A stretch of DNA of 64,000 nucleotides from positions 1 to 64,000 of the IMG/VR virus record IMGVR_UViG_3300032093_000002; one strand, given 5' to 3'. This document shows positions 63,138 through 64,000 of the stretch, piece after piece. The stretch's first letter is position 1, and every line of letters begins with the position of its first letter. Below the pieces are notes generated by a model. The model worked only from the letters and a program-made list of their open reading frames with translations. It made no database searches and was not told where the DNA came from. The stretch is from a virus. The translations under genes were made by a program, and so were the position numbers.

Positions 63138-64000
63138 AAATTCTTTTAAATTCTTCTAATATTTTATAGAAACTTTTATTTTTCTGAAATAACTCATCTG
63201 TTACACCTTGAGGTGCATTATCCCTGCACCACCAAATATCAAAATGTTTTCTCTCAAATAACTCAATATGATTGAAATACATAAGAGTCATTATTTGTTC
63301 TTCATGAGGTAAACCCTCATCGTTAGATAAAACTTCTTGGACATAGTTTTCGAATATATTGACTATATTATCCCACTTGTCCCTGTGACCACCAAACAAT
63401 CCTCCTATGATATGAATACTTCTATCATAATTTTTATACCATCTTGGACTTACAGTTCCTGACCAATAGTTTCTTTCATTTTCTTTTCCTAAAATTAAAA
63501 ATTTGTCTTTAGTGTCTTCTATCAAATTTTTCAAAAAATCATTATCAAACAAATTGCTTTCATAAAATCTTCTTAAGGCATGTTTTGTTTCAGTCAAATA
63601 CTTGAGAGGTATTAAACCACAATGGGATAATCCCGCGTCTATCCAATAATAGTTATCGTAGGATTTATCCTCATTCCACCACCATGAAAATTTAGAATAT
63701 TGTATTTCGATACATCTATCCCCTCTTTTAATCTCATCGACATTTTTTCTCGAATCAATTAAATGTTTAAACTTGGAATTTGAAATATCGTATGTTGTAA
63801 ATTTCAACTTGGATTCTGGTATATTGTTTTCTTCATAGAAAAATTTCTTTAGGGAATCTATTTCTCTATCCGAGGTATAACATAAAAAATCCGCATCGGT
63901 CATCTTCAATAATGACAATAAACTATATCTATAGTGGGCACCTCTGTTAGGTCTACCACCAAATTCAGTTCCATAAAGGTCACTATAAATTGCGGTTATA
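63130..64000 (-). CDS. HtrL/YibB-like protein, partial at the N-terminus
   Basis: The frame is open to the right edge, at least 289 residues: it enters as AIYSDLYGTEFGGRPNRGAH then YRYSLLSLLKMTDADFLCYT, so the TTG at 63918 or ATG at 63903 are not the true start. YYWIDAGLSHCGLIP and IIGGLFGGHRDKW match the same motifs in the gene downstream (WIDGGLTNTVHP, GGFFGGP), showing tandem paralogues. The family is linked to surface sugars; exact activity is unknown. Its stop overlaps the neighbouring ATG by 8 nt. Confidence 0.75.
   Translation of the reverse strand, partial: ITAIYSDLYGTEFGGRPNRGAHYRYSLLSLLKMTDADFLCYTSDREIDSLKKFFYEENNIPESKLKFTTYDISNSKFKHLIDSRKNVDEIKRGDRCIEIQYSKFSWWWNEDKSYDNYYWIDAGLSHCGLIPLKYLTETKHALRRFYESNLFDNDFLKNLIEDTKDKFLILGKENERNYWSGTVSPRWYKNYDRSIHIIGGLFGGHRDKWDNIVNIFENYVQEVLSNDEGLPHEEQIMTLMYFNHIELFERKHFDIWWCRDNAPQGVTDELFQKNKSFYKILEEFKRIYE

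Noticed and set aside
1-64000. tRNA genes, insertion sequences, integrase, diversity-generating reverse transcriptase
   Set aside because: Gaps are too short for tRNAs and I saw no clover-leaf, transposase, integrase or reverse transcriptase motifs in any large frame.

Overview
This window is a gene-dense 64 kb piece of a large, AT-rich contractile-tailed (T4-like, distant 'far-T4') phage genome. It carries T4-type tail and baseplate parts: sheath, a 162-aa tube protein, a gp26/gp51-type chaperone, tape measure, gp25, gp6, a gp7/gpI-like wedge and a gp53-like LysM protein, with probable gp13, gp14 and gp15 relatives. It also carries a T4-type replication set: family B polymerase, gp41-like helicase, UvsX, gp32, RNase H-like 5'-3' exonuclease and an SNF2-type helicase. 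No terminase, portal, major capsid or tRNA gene is visible, so those lie outside. Bacteroidetes hosts are suggested by SprB-type adhesin repeats, a DUF5522 protein and A/T-rich starts without Shine-Dalgarno sequences. A near-perfect sigma70-type promoter before gp32 argues for caution.

Layout. 1-20858 (minus): baseplate periphery and fibres. It runs from gp25 and gp6 through a 1684-aa protein with membrane-like segments, several beta-rich virion proteins and the gp7-like wedge to an SprB-repeat protein, a Thr/Pro-rich stalk protein and a GTSG-repeat fibre cut by the window edge. 20879-28626 (minus): nucleotide and DNA metabolism, from gp32, UvsX, exonuclease, a 2OG oxygenase and helicase to class II ribonucleotide reductase and DUF5522. 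28711-46032 (minus): tail core, including two giant proteins (2562 and 1673 aa), LysM protein, tape measure, chaperone with a probable +1 frameshift, and tube. 46125-52754 (minus): HAD hydrolase, a 1074-aa sheath and neck genes; one tiny ribbon-helix-helix-like gene at 50311 is on plus. 52813-58264 (plus): SET-domain protein, SNF2 helicase, a superoxide dismutase fused to a nuclease-like domain, and a gp13-like neck gene. 58241-64000 (minus): DNA polymerase, a small beta protein and two HtrL/YibB-type sugar-modification genes, the last cut by the right edge.

Regulation. The heptamer TATTTAT lies on the coding strand 4-64 nt before sixteen genes or operons, on both strands, always co-directional. 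This looks like the phage's own (probably late) promoter and is opposite in orientation to the T4 late element TATAAATA. Four strong hairpin/U-run terminators separate operons. Within operons genes are packed with TAATG or ATGA junctions. No stretch longer than about 135 bases lacks a gene.

The most notable points are the superoxide dismutase-nuclease fusion with a prohead-protease-like site at the domain junction, the +1 frameshift in the tail chaperone, the TATTTAT promoter system, the membrane-segment baseplate protein and the phage SET-domain gene.
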